From positions 62,001 to 126,000 of the forward strand of contig KZ627148.1 in the NCBI GenBank assembly GCA_002917775.1: a stretch of DNA of 64,000 bases, given 5' to 3'. Position numbers and translations under genes: made by a program. The notes below the pieces were generated by a model that saw nothing but the letters and a program-made list of their open reading frames with translations, did not search any database and was not told where the DNA came from. Positions within the stretch are counted from its first letter, which is position 1. Each line of letters begins with the position of its first letter. Source of the DNA: Glaciozyma antarctica PI12. Lineage: Eukaryota > Basidiomycota > Microbotryomycetes > Kriegeriales > Camptobasidiaceae. Positions 1 through 10,810 of the stretch are shown here, one piece after another.

Positions 1-1149
1 GCCAGCCCATCCCTCGTCCTCGCCCCAACAGCTCCTCATAACCCAGCCAGCAACAATCTTGACTCCTTCCTCGTCCAGCAGCTCCTCACTCCTCTCCACC
101 ACGGCCCCAAGCAGCTCGTACATCGCTCGCCGCAAGCTGGCCGGTTCCTCGGGGCGTACAAGACACCAGAGCTCGGAAGTAGCGAGGAAAGAAAGGGCGT
201 CTTCGAGGAGAGGGAGAGGGGTAGGGAGAGTGGAGAGAAGGTAGGATAGGGTGAGGAGAGCTTGTGTCTTGAGGAGAGTTGGGTCGTCCGAGTCGGTCGA
301 ACGAGTCCTCGAACGTGAGTACCAACGCCGCTGCAAACTCGACAATCTGCCCAGCGTGCTCGACGAGTCCTACGCCCTCTGTTCCCTCCGCTGCACCTGG
401 AAGAACGACCACACTCTCCCACCCTCGCCGCGCTACGTTCCGCACTGCCCGGTCGCCATCGAACGCGCTGCTGCACCATGCTCCGACGTAAGGCGTTTGG
501 TCTAGCCATAGCGCGGCGAGGATAGCTTCGCGGGTGAGGGATAGGAGGGGCGATGGGCGGTGAGGAGGGGAGGTGAGAAGGGTATGGAGAGTGAGCGTTT
601 GAAGGCGGAGACGGCGAGATGGGTGCAAGGAGAGTCGGGGGAAGTGGTGCGCCTGTTCTCTCGTGAGTTAGCAGAGGCCCCTCTCGTAGCTCGAAAACGA
701 CAGAGGAGACTCACCCAGACGGCCATGCTGTTGACGACCTCGTCCCTCCTCCCCTCGAGCTTCCACTCGTCCCCCTCCTCCACTGGACTCTGCTCCTCCT
801 TGATGACCTCCCTGATCCACGCCTCGAGCCCCTCCACCCCTTTGGCGATAGTCGCCTCGTCCCTCTTGCCGAGACGACGCAAAATGACCACCAACTCAGC
901 ATCGACGTCTGCTCCTCCGTTCAAGTAGAGGTCGACAGGATCGGGCGCTCCCTTGGGCGCTGCTGGAGGTGGAATGTACGACTTGATCTTGGGCTCGAAG
1001 CGCGACTTTTTGACCTTCTTCTGGCCTCGTTGAGCGGGAGGAGCTGCCGAGGTCGATGCTCCGTCCCCGTCGTCTGCCTCGGCCGTGAGTGCCTTTTTGG
1101 CGTGCTTCTTCCGGGTCGCAGACGACGCCGAGGATTTGCTCTTTGCCAT
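1..1149 (-). CDS. LTN1: Listerin E3 ubiquitin ligase, N-terminal part (runs off left edge)
   Basis: Listerin is the large RING E3 ligase of ribosome quality control; it marks nascent chains stuck on 60S subunits. Three exons can be read: 1149-715, 652-323 and 267 to the edge. The first intron (653-714) has a GTGAGT donor, a CTAAC branch and a CAG end. The second (268-322) has a GTACTC donor and an AAG end and is less certain. The product starts MAKSKSSAS with a basic, low-complexity lead. The conserved Listerin N-terminal helical repeats follow, with KRDEATIAKGVEGLEAWIRE near residues 100-120 and GAWCSSAFDGDRAVRNVA further on. The long HEAT-repeat body and the C-terminal RING lie outside the window. 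The gene is divergent from F-box gene A. Recognition is by family pattern. Confidence 0.85.
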
Positions 1150-1582
1150 CGTCGAGGTGGGCGGTGGAGGCGGTGTGGTGCTGTGTGGTGTGAGGTCAAG
1201 AGAGCGGAAGTCGGTGGACTCAGGTCGCTTCTCTCCCTTCGACCACTCCGACGAACTGGACAGCTCAACGACAGGACTCGCAGCGCGTAAAGCTACAGAG
1301 CTTCAGTATAGCTCTAGAGTGAGTACGAGCGGCTGGCGAGTTGAGCAGAGCTGACCTGTTCCTCCCCAGCTCCTCCCGATCCCCACTCGAAGTGTCCCCA
1401 TCTCCAACTCGACCGCTCTTCCCTCTTTGCCCTCCTTCAGCGCGTGCTCGCAGAACAATCTAAGTGACTCTGGTGAGTGCATCACTTGTCGGGAGAAGCG
1501 GGGGAGTGGGAGGCGACCCTCCTGCGTAAGGGAGGCTGGGCTGGGACTGAAGCTGACTCTCTGCGTACACAGCTCTACCGCG
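1150..1582. promoter_or_regulatory. Divergent promoter and 5' leader shared by LTN1 and F-box gene A
   Basis: This is the 433-base gap between two divergent start codons. The half next to F-box gene A (about 1310-1582) holds two intron-like pieces with GTGAGT donors and CAG ends (near 1319-1370 and 1472-1571), so the F-box transcript probably has a spliced leader. The same block, including donor and acceptor positions, recurs inverted upstream of F-box gene B at about 11334-11650. Confidence 0.5.
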
Positions 1583-2675
1583 ATGGCGACCATCAACTCC
1601 CTTCCTGCCGAAATCTTCCACGACATCATCGAGCTCGCCTACGTTAGGTCGTTGAGCCTGGCTCTCGTCGCGAAGACCTGGCAGTGGCAGGCGCAGAGGC
1701 TGTTGTGGGAGGATATCAGTCTGTGGGGCGAAGACTGGCAAGCAGACTCCTTCTGCGCGAGTCCCGCGCGCGGGAGGCACGCCACGCGCCGCCTGTGCCT
1801 CTACGGAGAGCGGCCAATCGACGTCCTGGAGAGCTGCGTAGGAGTGCGACGACTCCATTTGGAGCTGCGCGAAGACCTTCCTGGAGTAGCGCTTTCTCTC
1901 CCGGCTTTGGAAGGTGAGCTACCCAGTCAAGAGCCTCTCCGTGCGCTCGCTGACATCGGGGCTGCAGAGCTCACGGAGCTGTCGATCTGGACTCAAGAAC
2001 TCGGCGCCATCTCCCTCCCCGTCCCCACAACGCCGCCACTCTTTCATCTCAAATCTATCGACCTCGACCTGTTGCTGGACTGCCCCTTGCCTGCCGAACT
2101 CGTCGAGTTTTTTTGCGCTCGCATCTCAGGATTGCCTCTCGCACCTACGCCTCAGGAACTTGGATTGGTCTCGGGAGTCGGGAGTAGGATCAAGCCAACG
2201 TCTTGCGTCGCTTTGAGCCGGTGGCGGGACAGCTTCAAGTCCTCAGCGTGGATCTTGTCCCCGAAAACCCAACCCCTGCGATACATTCTTTCCTCCGAGC
2301 GGCAACCAGCCTGACCGAACTGGAGCTGAAGAGCTTCGACCGCAGTTTCGTTCCCCTCATCCAGAATCTTCCCTCCTCGCTTCGCAGCCTCGACATTGAC
2401 ATCAACGTCTACGAGTTGGCTTTCATCCCCTCTCTCTATAACGCCCTTCAAGCCTCGATTCCATCCCTTCCTCATCTCAATTGGATCTTCATTCAGCTGA
2501 AACCCGGCCAACCTGAATACGAGGAGTGTATTGAGGTCGTATTTGCTCGAACAAGCCTCGCGCACGCACGGCTGGAGGAGGACTGCATGACGAGGAACAT
2601 CAAGTGCTCGTACGTTCCGGTCCTCTTGCTCAGATTGAATGGTGCTGATGCGCGTCTTACTGCAGGCTCGTTTAA
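1583..2675 (+). CDS. F-box protein A with leucine-rich middle
   Basis: This is a predicted substrate adaptor of an SCF-type ubiquitin ligase. The ATG at 1583 opens an F-box (LPAEIFHDIIELA, residues 7-19). A middle of leucine-rich spacing follows (LKSIDLDLLLD; SLRSLDIDINVYELAF), then a conserved tail. Clear introns: 1914-1967 (GTGAGC, CTGAC, CAG) and 2610-2665 (GTACGT, CAG); after the second the frame ends CSLV-stop at 2675. Between about 2110 and 2187 the reading frame moves by two bases overall. I find no convincing intron there, only a poor GTCGAG...TAG option, so this part is either an unusual intron or damage, next to a run of seven T. F-box gene B keeps the same start, tail and last intron. 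Confidence 0.65.
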
Positions 2676-2999
2676 TGGAGACCCTAGCGTCGACTTGTCG
2701 TCCTGCCGTCTCCCATCCGCCAACTCCCTCGCTAGCCCTCCCGAATCCCGAATCCCTTCCACCTTCGACTTTCGACGCTTTCCCTCTTATTCCTTCGCCC
2801 TCTCTCTCCACCCTCTCTACCCAGACCCAGCTCCCTCTTTCAACCTCACCCCCTCGTCTCGCTCCCCGCTTCCGACCCTCACCTCAGCAGTAACCGCTAC
2901 CTCCGCCAATCCCTCCGCCCTCACTCAACTCACACCTCTCTTCGCACCGACCCCGCCGTATTCACGCCTCCGACCTTCCCTCCTCCGCGACAATCGACC

Positions 3000-3359
3000 A
3001 TGATCTTCGTCCCGCGCCCGCTTCGCTTCGCCGCGAGGAGCTCGCGCGGCATTCCTGGAACAGCGTTCGAGCGGGAGATCTTGGCGAGCGCGTGGCGGGA
3101 GCTGGTGGCTCCTGCGACGGGAGGGAGCGGGAGGGAGTTTGCGGAGATGGTGGAGCGAGGGTGGGACGAGCTGGGGTTGGAGTGGGGTGGGTACGGAGAG
3201 TGGCGCAGAAGCTTTCTTTGCAAAATTCGACGTGTATCTGTGCTTGAGCGCGCGCCTTTAGAGTTGCCGAGACTGGTGCCTGCGAGGACCGAGGGAGCAG
3301 TTCCTCAGCTCCATTCGAGTGCGAGCCCTTGCTTGCAGCGTCGCAGCTCTTTGACCTGA
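3000..3359 (+). CDS. Hypothetical protein, 119 residues
   Basis: I do not recognise this protein. An ATG preceded by ACC follows about 300 bases of pyrimidine-rich DNA that could be a promoter. The single open frame is rich in arginine, alanine and glutamate (GREFAEMVERGWDELGLEWG near residues 43-62) and has no signal peptide or membrane segment. Its stop sits three bases from the inferred 3' end of the MYND gene on the other strand, so the two would converge without overlap. The opposite strand is also open here. In GC-rich DNA such frames arise by chance, so confidence is low. The 2676-2999 stretch before it shows no other gene. Confidence 0.3.
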   Translation: MIFVPRPLRFAARSSRGIPGTAFEREILASAWRELVAPATGGSGREFAEMVERGWDELGLEWGGYGEWRRSFLCKIRRVSVLERAPLELPRLVPARTEGAVPQLHSSASPCLQRRSSLT

Positions 3360-3361
3360 GA

Positions 3362-5387
3362 TCAGGACTCGAAAGAGAGGAAGAGTATCGCGCAAGAGGC
3401 ACATAAACTGACAAAGTTACAGGCGTTTGAAAGCAAAGACCTCGCTGCCGAGCTGCGACGCCAAGGTACCTCAATCCTGCTCCTCCACCCCCGACTCGTC
3501 CATCACCCAACAGCCTCGCCCCCTTCGCTGCCTTCTCGTAGATATCTCCCATCTCGTCTATGCTAAGGTTGTCCCTGCGTGAGGCTCTCGTCAGCTCGGT
3601 CGCGTCGAGCCGGGGGAGCGTCGAACGTACCTCATCCCACCGCCGAGCATGAAGTTGCCGAGTAGATGCGCCATCTCCTTGAGCGTATCGGGCATATCGT
3701 CGGTATCGAAAAGCTGAAGAGCTTCGGCGGGGTTCTGCTCGAGCTGGTCTTCGCGGTGCTGGAGGTCTTGCCTGCGAAGGTCGAAAGTCGTCAGCGAAAT
3801 TCCCAGACCGCATCGACCGACTTCACTCACAGGTAACCGATGATCTCTGCCTTGAGCTTCTTCAGCCACAACGGCAAGTTCTCCTCCGCCAGCTGCATCG
3901 CCTGGTCGAGCTCTCCGCACTGAGCTCAAACTCACTCGCGAGCTGCTTCCCAATCCTCCCCTCATCGAGCCTCCAGTCAAGATTCTCGTAATCTGCTCGA
4001 AACTCGCTCGCCAGGAGAAAGACTGCGACGCCAACGCAACCAACGGCATACTCCTCCTTCGTCTCGATCGCTAGCTTGCGAAGGGCGAAGACGTCCTCGC
4101 GCTCGGCGTCCGTCGCAAAGACGCGGCTAAGGACGACGTCGTCCGAGTCACTCGCGGTCAGGAAGATGCCCCAGATAATCGTTTCGGGGCGATGTTGCTC
4201 GTTGTGGAAGCGGCGCTGGCGAACGCGGTAAGGGTTGAGGAACAATCAATTGAGAGCTGCCGGAGTGTTGAAGAGGGGAGTCGAGGTGGTGGTGCTGAGG
4301 AGCTTGCCGCAGGACTTCTTGTGAGACGGGAAATCGTCGACTTGGCAGGTTCTGCAAGGGCGGCAGGGCCAGCGATGCCCGCAGGCAGGCAGTGGGTCGG
4401 CGGACCTCGAGCAATACGGTACGTCGTGACCGACTGCTCGACACTTGCTGCAGAACTGAAGCTTGACCTTTGCGCTCGTTGCGAATTAATTGAGTCAGCT
4501 AAGGAGGAGAATTTGGACGAGGGGAGACTCACCACGGCACTGGCACTTGGTGCAGGTATCCTGGAGCCCTGCGAAGTGAAGAGTCACGTCGGACGAGTCG
4601 CCCTGCATATTCACAGCTTCAGAAAAATACTCGTGCGATGGCGGAAAGAACGTACGAGGTAGTCGAGGACTTGGCGAGCAAAGACCAGCAAGTACGAGTG
4701 GCGAATGAGGAGGAGCTCGTGCTGCATGATCCGGAGGGTCTTGCTGTCTCGGAGCGTTGCCGGGCTATCTTCCTCGACCTGGAATCGCATCGCACGCTCG
4801 AAAGCCGTGTTTTGAACGACCGAGAAACGCTCGCCGGCGGGAAGGATCGCGCTGACGAGGTCGACAAAGCCCTGCCCTCCCTCGCCCGCCATCGCCTTCA
4901 GCGTGATCTCTGGCACCGTCGCCCGCGGTCCTCCCCAAGTGTTCTTCTAATCGTTAAAGCTGTGCATCCGGGAGAGCACGGCCAGAACGATCTCCTCCCT
5001 CTCCCCCTCCGTCTTCGCCGCCCACGCCGCCAATGCCCTCCGTCCCGTCTCCATGCCCACCGTGCGAGCTAGCACACGCGCCCCGCTCAGAACAGAATCC
5101 TCGCCAAGCTTCCGACTGGAGACGTTCTCCTCACTGAGTAGCATCGCGGAGCCGTGGAGCTCGATCTGCATGTCGATCCAGGGTTCCATGCCGACGCTGT
5201 AGAGGACGGAAAGCTGCTCCTCCCGCGCCGCATTCCACGCTCGAACATCGCCGTTGTAGTCTTCGAAGAGGATTGCGTCGAGGTGGACGTCGCCGGAGCT
5301 GTCGAAGGTCACGGTGGCGCGCGAGGAAGGGGGCGATTGAGAGGAGGGGAGTGGACTGGCGAAGCAGGGATGGATTGGCAACGACAT
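3362..5387 (-). CDS. MYND-type zinc-finger protein
   Basis: Starts at ATG 5387 (MSLPIHPCFASP) and has about eight exons. In the middle the splices assemble a MYND finger: CTKCQC, then FCSKCRAVGHDVPYCSRTCQ, then HKKSC. MYND fingers bind proline-rich partners and occur in chromatin factors and SMYD-like proteins; no SET domain is visible. Before the finger is a helical region (DLVSAILPAGERFSVVQNTA); after it a conserved-looking block (IIWGIFLTASDSDDVVLSRV) and an acidic helical tail. Clear introns include 4492-4530 (GTGAGT donor), 3781-3830 (GTGAGT) and one near 3572-3630 (GTACGT). With a last intron ending near 3420 the frame stops at 3362. One oddity: an in-frame TGA at 4246-4248, between AALN and LFLNPYR, with no usable splice pair around it. 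Confidence 0.6.
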
Positions 5388-6261
5388 GCTGGTGGATCTT
5401 GCTGAGGACGACGAGGGAGGGAATCCTTGTTTGGGGAGAAGTGGTTGGGGTACAAGAACAAGCGAACAAAAGGAGTAGAGTGCACACACCTCGGTCGAGC
5501 GATCTAGATGTGGGGTCGTTCCGACGATTTCCGCTCACGTTGTGTAGCTTATTGGTCCTTTCCAACCGAAAACAAGGATTCGATAAAGAACGCCTGCGTG
5601 GGAGTCGAGAATCGAGCGAACGCAGAGGTTGAGGGCGTCGAAGACTCGCTTCGCACGGCGATGTAACCGGCGGTGGGGATGGTGGAAGGCCGACGGCGGA
5701 AACGGAGGTGCGGTCGGTCGCGCATGACAGAAGGAGCGGTTTGGCAGCGACAAAGACAAAGCAGAAGCGCGGGGGCTGCTGTGAACGGCTAGGGACCAAG
5801 GCGGAGTCCGAGAGCAGCGAGACGCGAGGCTCAACATTTTGCGAGGCTCCTTGATAAGAAGCTCGCAAGTTGGAGCGCATCGAAGGTAGTAAAAACAAGC
5901 TTTGGATTATGAGGAAGAGAGCCGAGTTCCGTAGCCACCGCTCAGAAGAGCTCTCGCGCAGAAAAGCAGAAGATGGGTGCGGAAGAAGGAGAGCAGCAGG
6001 TCGAGAGAGCGTATGGTACTATCGTCGAAGCAAATGGGACGTACATACTGAGCAGTGAAGGAGAGATCAAGTCATCCTGAAAGAGCGGGAGAGCGGGAGA
6101 GCAGCACGCAGGATAGCGAGTGCTGGAAGCGTCGCTCGGCGCGGGAGCGCGACACGACCTCGAACGCACTCGATCGAGAATTGCGGTACTGCACATAGCT
6201 TGGTCAGTCGTACAGCTCGTGTGCTCTCGCATACGTCCCCACCCTCGGCGCCGCTCGACAG
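5388..6261. other. Gene-poor interval upstream of the MYND gene
   Basis: No recognisable gene in 874 bases. It should hold the MYND gene's promoter and leader and the 3' region of the next gene. Open frames here lack conserved motifs and splice context. Confidence 0.4.
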
Positions 6262-6918
6262 CTAAAGCTCCCCGTCGTCCATGACGACGTCCTCCTCAAC
6301 TCCTAGCTCGTATAGACCGTCCCACATGCAGTCATCCTCCTCCTGCGCCAGCACATCGTCGTCTCCGCACACCATGATGTTCTCGTCGCGTTCCTCGCCT
6401 GGAACGACGCGCTTCGGAACGCCAGGTGAAGAGAGGTGGGAGGTAGCGAAGGGGCGGCGGGAGGTGGAAGTGGAGCTAGGTTGGCGTTTGTTCTGAGCGA
6501 CGCCGGTTGCGCTTGCGAAGATGGCCTTCATCCGCTCTGCACTTTCGTCACCGTCAGCTTCCTCCAAACTCCTTCGCGCGTTTCCAAACTCACTGGCTGC
6601 CCTCCCATCAAGCGCTTCCTCCTTGGCTCGTCTCAGCGCATCCCGTTCCGTAAGCTCGGCAATGTGGGGTAGGACGATTTCGTCGAGAACGGCGCGGACG
6701 CTGGCGCGACTGGTAGTCGCAACCTTGTCGGGAGTGAAGCGATAGTAGAGGTCGATGTTCTCCTCGATAGTTCCTGCCAGGTTGTAAAAGATAAACCTTC
6801 CTCCCTGTCCGATGGGGAAGGCGAGATGGAAGGAGGGATCGAGAGCAGGCGCGGTGGAGAGGTGCGACTCGGCTGGGCCCAGGTCGTGATAGATGTCGGC
6901 GACGCTCTGCTTCGCCAT
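6262..6918 (-). CDS. Hypothetical protein, about 199 residues after splicing
   Basis: I do not recognise the family. The ATG at 6918 opens MAKQSVADIYHDLGPAESHL. The first 110 residues look folded (FIFYNLAGTIEENIDLYYRF; VLDEIVLPHIAELTERDALR). The rest is serine-rich and then strongly acidic, ending VVMDDGEL. The frame is open throughout as 218 residues. However, bases about 6531-6587 have all the marks of a 57-base in-frame intron (GTGAGT, CTGAC, GTGCAG), so the mature product is probably about 199 residues. No signal peptide or membrane segment is seen. A small nuclear or cytosolic adaptor is possible, but that is only inference from the acidic tail. Confidence 0.55.
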   Translation of the reverse strand: MAKQSVADIYHDLGPAESHLSTAPALDPSFHLAFPIGQGGRFIFYNLAGTIEENIDLYYRFTPDKVATTSRASVRAVLDEIVLPHIAELTERDALRRAKEEALDGRAASEFGNARRSLEEADGDESAERMKAIFASATGVAQNKRQPSSTSTSRRPFATSHLSSPGVPKRVVPGEERDENIMVCGDDDVLAQEEDDCMWDGLYELGVEEDVVMDDGEL

Positions 6919-7645
6919 GAGAGTGAGTGCGAACGGGTAGATGAGGAGGGAGGGGGGAGGGGGGAGGAGGGCGGGAGGGCGGGAGAGCGGGAGGAGTTGG
7001 TGATGGTGCTGGTCAAGCTCGTCGAGAGAGGCGAGAGGAGGGGGAGTTCAGCAAGCGACAGCTACGAGACTGGAGGTGGTGGCAGTCAGGGCTGTGTGAG
7101 TGTTTGGAAGGGCAAAGGTTGAGGAGAGAGGAAGAGGAGAAGCCGAGCAGCTTGTTGACTGAGGACGAAAAGGGAGGAGCGGTCGGTGCGTTGACGCGCG
7201 ACGCGATCGAGCAGAGTTCCATACGCTTGTATCCAGCCTCATCTCCTGTGAGCGGCGCCTGAGCGACGAGGAGGCTAGGAGGGGGGCATTGTTGAGCTTA
7301 AGGTGGGCGGGAGGGGCAGTCGAAACAAGTCAGCTCTTGCCGGGGAAGTTGAGAGAGCCGCTGCGTACGAGAAGGCCGAGCGTTGCAAGACCCAAAGAGC
7401 TCGCGGTAGTTTGGTGACCAGGCGGCGGACTGGGAGAGAGAGGGCAGGAAGAAGAGCTGGGAGCTGGACAAGCGTAGCCACTTCATCTCGCTTCGACCTG
7501 CTCGCCAGTGATGAATCATTGATGCTCCAGAAACCTCGACTCGGAAGGTGTTATCGACGGGGGATGGAAAAGTGCGTGAAAGTGACGGGAGCCATACAAT
7601 AACACAAGGACATAATGTGCATTGAGCGTGTTTACAGACAACCAC
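6919..7645. other. Interval without a supported gene, before tRNA-Leu
   Basis: 727 bases, with a purine-rich run at about 6940-7040 on the plus strand (pyrimidine-rich on the coding strand of the gene at 6918, as in fungal promoters). Short frames on both strands show no motif. Confidence 0.4.
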
Positions 7646-7735
7646 GGACAGATAGCCAAGCGGTTTAAGGCGCCAGCTTCAGGTGATTGCCTGCTGGTCT
7701 TTAATTAGGCGTGGGTTCGAATCCCACTCTGTTCA
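7646..7735 (+). tRNA. tRNA-Leu(CAG), with a short anticodon-loop intron
   Basis: The acceptor stem GGACAGA pairs with TCTGTTC. A D-arm with AGCGGTTTAAGGCG follows. The anticodon stem CCAGC/GCTGG encloses a loop with anticodon CAG, and an extra stretch of about 8 bases after position 37 is read as an intron. A long variable arm (class II, as expected for leucine) and the T-arm GTGGG-TTCGAAT-CCCAC complete the fold. A run of seven T at 7744-7750 would stop RNA polymerase III. It decodes CTG as leucine, consistent with the standard code. Confidence 0.88.
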
Positions 7736-7981
7736 ACGTGCATGTTTTTTTAACTCCACCTTCTTTTGCCTTTTCTGCCAGCGACACTTCTCCCTTGTTT
7801 TTTGACCTGGTACCAGTGCCACATAGACCGCCCATGCAAAGCGTCTTCAGTTCTTCTCCTGTCAAACCTTGTGGCAGTTGCAGTCGAGACCTCTCAAAAG
7901 AACTGCTCTCATGGGAACGCGCCTCCCTCGCTTAGTAGTAGCCTGCACTGCAAATCCTTAACGTCCCCACGCATGCATAAA
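7736..7981. other. tRNA downstream flank
   Basis: Contains the polymerase III stop (T-run at 7744-7750). Otherwise no gene is seen; composition is more AT-rich than the surroundings. Confidence 0.4.
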
Positions 7982-8242
7982 CTACGCCCAAACGACCCCG
8001 CTCCCGCTCGCGACAGGCGTCTCCTCCTCACCCTCCTCCTCCTCCCCCGAATCCTCCACACCCTGCTCGTCCTGCTCCTCCTCGTCGGTCGGTCGGTCCG
8101 CCGCCGGCTCGTACCTGATAGCGTCCGCTTGTCCATCGAGCTCTCGCAAGAGCAGGCGTGAGGTGTCGCGGTGAGGAGGGAGGGGAGGAAGCAGACGAAA
8201 AAGGCCCCGGAAAGACTTTGACTTCTCCTCTCGTTTTGACAT
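7982..8242 (-). CDS. Possible small acidic protein, 86 residues
   Basis: Not recognised. It lies 189 bases downstream of ATG5 on the same strand. From ATG 8242 it reads MSKREEKSKSFRGLFRLL, then a strongly acidic tail (about residues 50-75) ending SGSGVVWA. The acidic tail with a clean stop argues for coding. The lack of a known family and the short length argue against. It could also be part of the ATG5 3' region or the last exon of another transcript. Confidence 0.3.
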   Translation of the reverse strand: MSKREEKSKSFRGLFRLLPPLPPHRDTSRLLLRELDGQADAIRYEPAADRPTDEEEQDEQGVEDSGEEEEGEEETPVASGSGVVWA

Positions 8243-8430
8243 TGCGACAGAATAAGTCCCTCCGCGACTTTCTTTCCTGTACTTTTGAGAGAGACGAGGT
8301 GGATACGTGTAGCACTGCGCCGAGAGTGCGACTACCAGACATTCGAGTTTCGCTCCTCTCCTCTCTCTCCTCTCTCGACTGACGATGAGCAGATTCGCAA
8401 CACGACTTATCGTTCAAAACTCTGAACGCA

Positions 8431-9954
8431 TTAACGACCCTCCAAAACAAGCACGACAGCTACCCACCCATCCGCTCCCGCCAAGCACGCCCCGAGCCAG
8501 CTCAGCTCCGTCTCCAGCGGCATCATGACGCCTTGCACGAGCGGATGTGCGAGAGGGGATTGATGAAGCGGGAAGAAGAGTGGGAGGATGGAAGTGAGGT
8601 GTGAACGTAGTGTCGCTGGTCGGCCTGCGGACGCATTAGCGAGATTCAAAGCGAAGAGCGAAGAGCGAACCGTCAGGGAGAGGAACAACGACGTCTTGCA
8701 TCACTGGCGCGCCTTCGGGAAGATAAACGCGCATCGGAACGCTCCGCACGAGATTGGCGTCTGGTAGGCGACCGTCCGAGGGTGTACTAGTGACCGAGCT
8801 GGAGGATAAGGGCGTGACCGAGCGAGTGGCGGCGGGCGAGGAGACCGAGGGGAGAGGGACGAGCTTTGAGGCGACCGACCAGTACTTCTCAAAGTCGTCT
8901 GGCGAGCAGCATTAGCACGGAGAGCTGCAAGGTCGAAGAGAGCACGCACTCTGAATCACGCCCTCCCAAAGATTGTCTTGCTGCTCCTTTCGAAGATTCG
9001 TAACGCGCTTGACGCTTCCCCACCGCACGTAGTCTGCTTCCTGTAGCGAGTAAGACAGGTCAGCACTGTTGCGCGCAAGTCAGAGCTGGAGTGAGGACGC
9101 CGCAAAACACAAACGCGCGGTCGTCTCGCGAGAGGAGATCGACAACGCGCCCTCCCAACTCCTCCCCAGTCCCACACGAATCTTACTCACCTTGACCATA
9201 TTCATGAAGCAGCTCCTGCAGCTCTCCAGACTCGGCCCGAGTAACAAGCTGTCCTGCGGCGGCTCCTTGAGATGCAGCGTGATCCGAAACGGCAGCGGGC
9301 CCGCCGGTTCTGCTGGTCCGTTCGAGTTCGTACGCGCTCGAATAGTTCCGCCGTTGGTGGTGGAAAAGTATGAGGCGAGAGAGGGCGGAGGGCGTGCGGA
9401 GGAGGGGAGGAGGGAGGTGTGGGAGGTGTGATAGTCGTAGAGCAGTCCGAGCGGCCAGTGCCTGCGCCAGAGTTAGCTAGGAAGAGCCAGGGGAGAAAGA
9501 GCCTACCAGCGTAGCGGTGCACCATCGCAGGAGAACCAGAGGTCGTCCGTAGAGATCGAAGCGGAGGTGCTCTCGTCCAGCACCAAGTCGAGGAGGTACT
9601 TGCGGACTTGAGGCAGGAGGAGGGGAAAGTAGCTGATCCGAGGAGCTTGAATCTGTTGGTGCACACGATTCAGCTAGTCCCCCCAGCCTGGCCCAAGCGA
9701 CCCACGTAGAAGCTCTCGACGCTCCTGTCCGCGTTTGGCGGGAGCTCGTCCGCCGCCAGCGTCACGCACACGCTAATGCTCCCATCAAAGACGAGGCTTC
9801 GAAAGACTGCTGCTGCCGCAGTGGCGTTGGCGACTGCAGCTGCGGTCGAGGTGCCAGCAAAGGCGGAGGAGCTGGCGGGAGGAGAGCGGAGAGACGTCGA
9901 GGAGGGCTTCCTGCGCGCCGCCGCGCTGATCTTGGAGGGAAGGAGGGTCGACAC
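8431..9954 (-). CDS. ATG5: Autophagy protein Atg5
   Basis: Atg5 is joined covalently to Atg12 and, with Atg16, acts as the E3-like complex that lipidates Atg8 on the growing autophagosome. Six exons can be fixed: 9954-9706, 9652-9507, 9461-9191, 9040-8950, 8898-8671 and 8624-8431, giving 392 residues, a little longer than yeast Atg5. The family core is plain: AVFRSLVFDGSISVCVTL near residue 50, SFYIQAPRISYFPLLLPQVR across the first splice, LRWHWPLGLLYDYHTS, SCFMNMVKEADYVRWGSVKR and a C-terminal ubiquitin-like fold with HPLVQGVMMPLETELSWL. Lysines in the MVKEADY region match the usual Atg12 attachment neighbourhood. The start has an alanine/serine-rich lead of about 45 residues absent from short homologues. 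Confidence 0.95.
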
Positions 9955-10810
9955 TGCTCCCGTGGTTAGCTCAGACGTCGAGTATCAATCGCGCTGACGA
10001 GCGAAACGCGCACTGGAGAGGCCGTGGCGACGAGGGAGGAGCGTCCCTGTTCGCGGCTACTTGTGAGGCAGGGAGCCTTGAGCGAAGGTGGGTGAAGGCT
10101 TGAGCTTGTTGAGCACGCTTCTGCGACTCGAATGGGCGGAAAGAAGAGGTGGCGAGGGTGTAGGAGGGAGAGAAGTGATACAGCACCAAGTCCAAGGTCG
10201 CGTCGGCGAGCGCAGGCGAGCGCGCGTTCGACAAATCCCGATCCTCTCGTTTCCGGACGCTCAAACGTTCAAAGCTATTCGTATTGAGTCCTTTAAAGCG
10301 ACAGACTACCGCCACCGCCGCCGCAAGCTCCCCTCCCGCCCCCAACCCAGCACCACCTCGCTAGCCCGCTCCCTTCGCAATCTCGCTACGAGGTCGGAGC
10401 CCACCGCTGAGAAAGCGGTCGACGTCGAATGGGATGAAGGCAAAGTAGGGAAGGAAGGAAGGAGATATCCCGAGGAGGCAATTGGTGAGTGGTTGGGGGA
10501 GGAATGATGGGAGTAAATCGAGGGAGGGTTGGAGGGGTCGACATGATCGTGTCGGTGCATGGAGAGTCAAAGGAGGAAGGAGGGAGAATTGAAGCGGGTG
10601 GCTGTTGCGAAGGTGAAGGTCGGAAGAGGGAGCGAGACGAGGGAGTGGGGTCGAAGGGGGTCGGAGAGGCCGAAGGTGGCCGGAGAGGCTGGGAAGAGGT
10701 TGTACAGGGAGGGCGAGAGGATAGCAAGAAGGGAAAGAGTCGAGCGTCAAAGGTGGAAGTTGGTAGAGGAGGAGGTGGCGAAGAAGTTGTCCGAGGGAGA
10801 CGAGAGGCAT
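9955..10810. other. ATG5 upstream region with a weak reading frame
   Basis: About 850 bases between the ATG5 start and F-box gene B. The plus strand has an arginine/glutamate-rich frame from ATG 10559 to 10867 (RLYREGERIARRERVERQRW) that could be a coiled-coil protein, but it overlaps the F-box B 3' end and has no known relative. The complementary strand is simply proline/leucine-rich. I do not call a gene. Confidence 0.3.

Noticed and set aside
2962-3813. A 283-codon minus-strand frame
   Set aside because: Only its first part overlaps real MYND exons. The rest reads through the 3' flank with no motif; an intron gives a better end at 3362.
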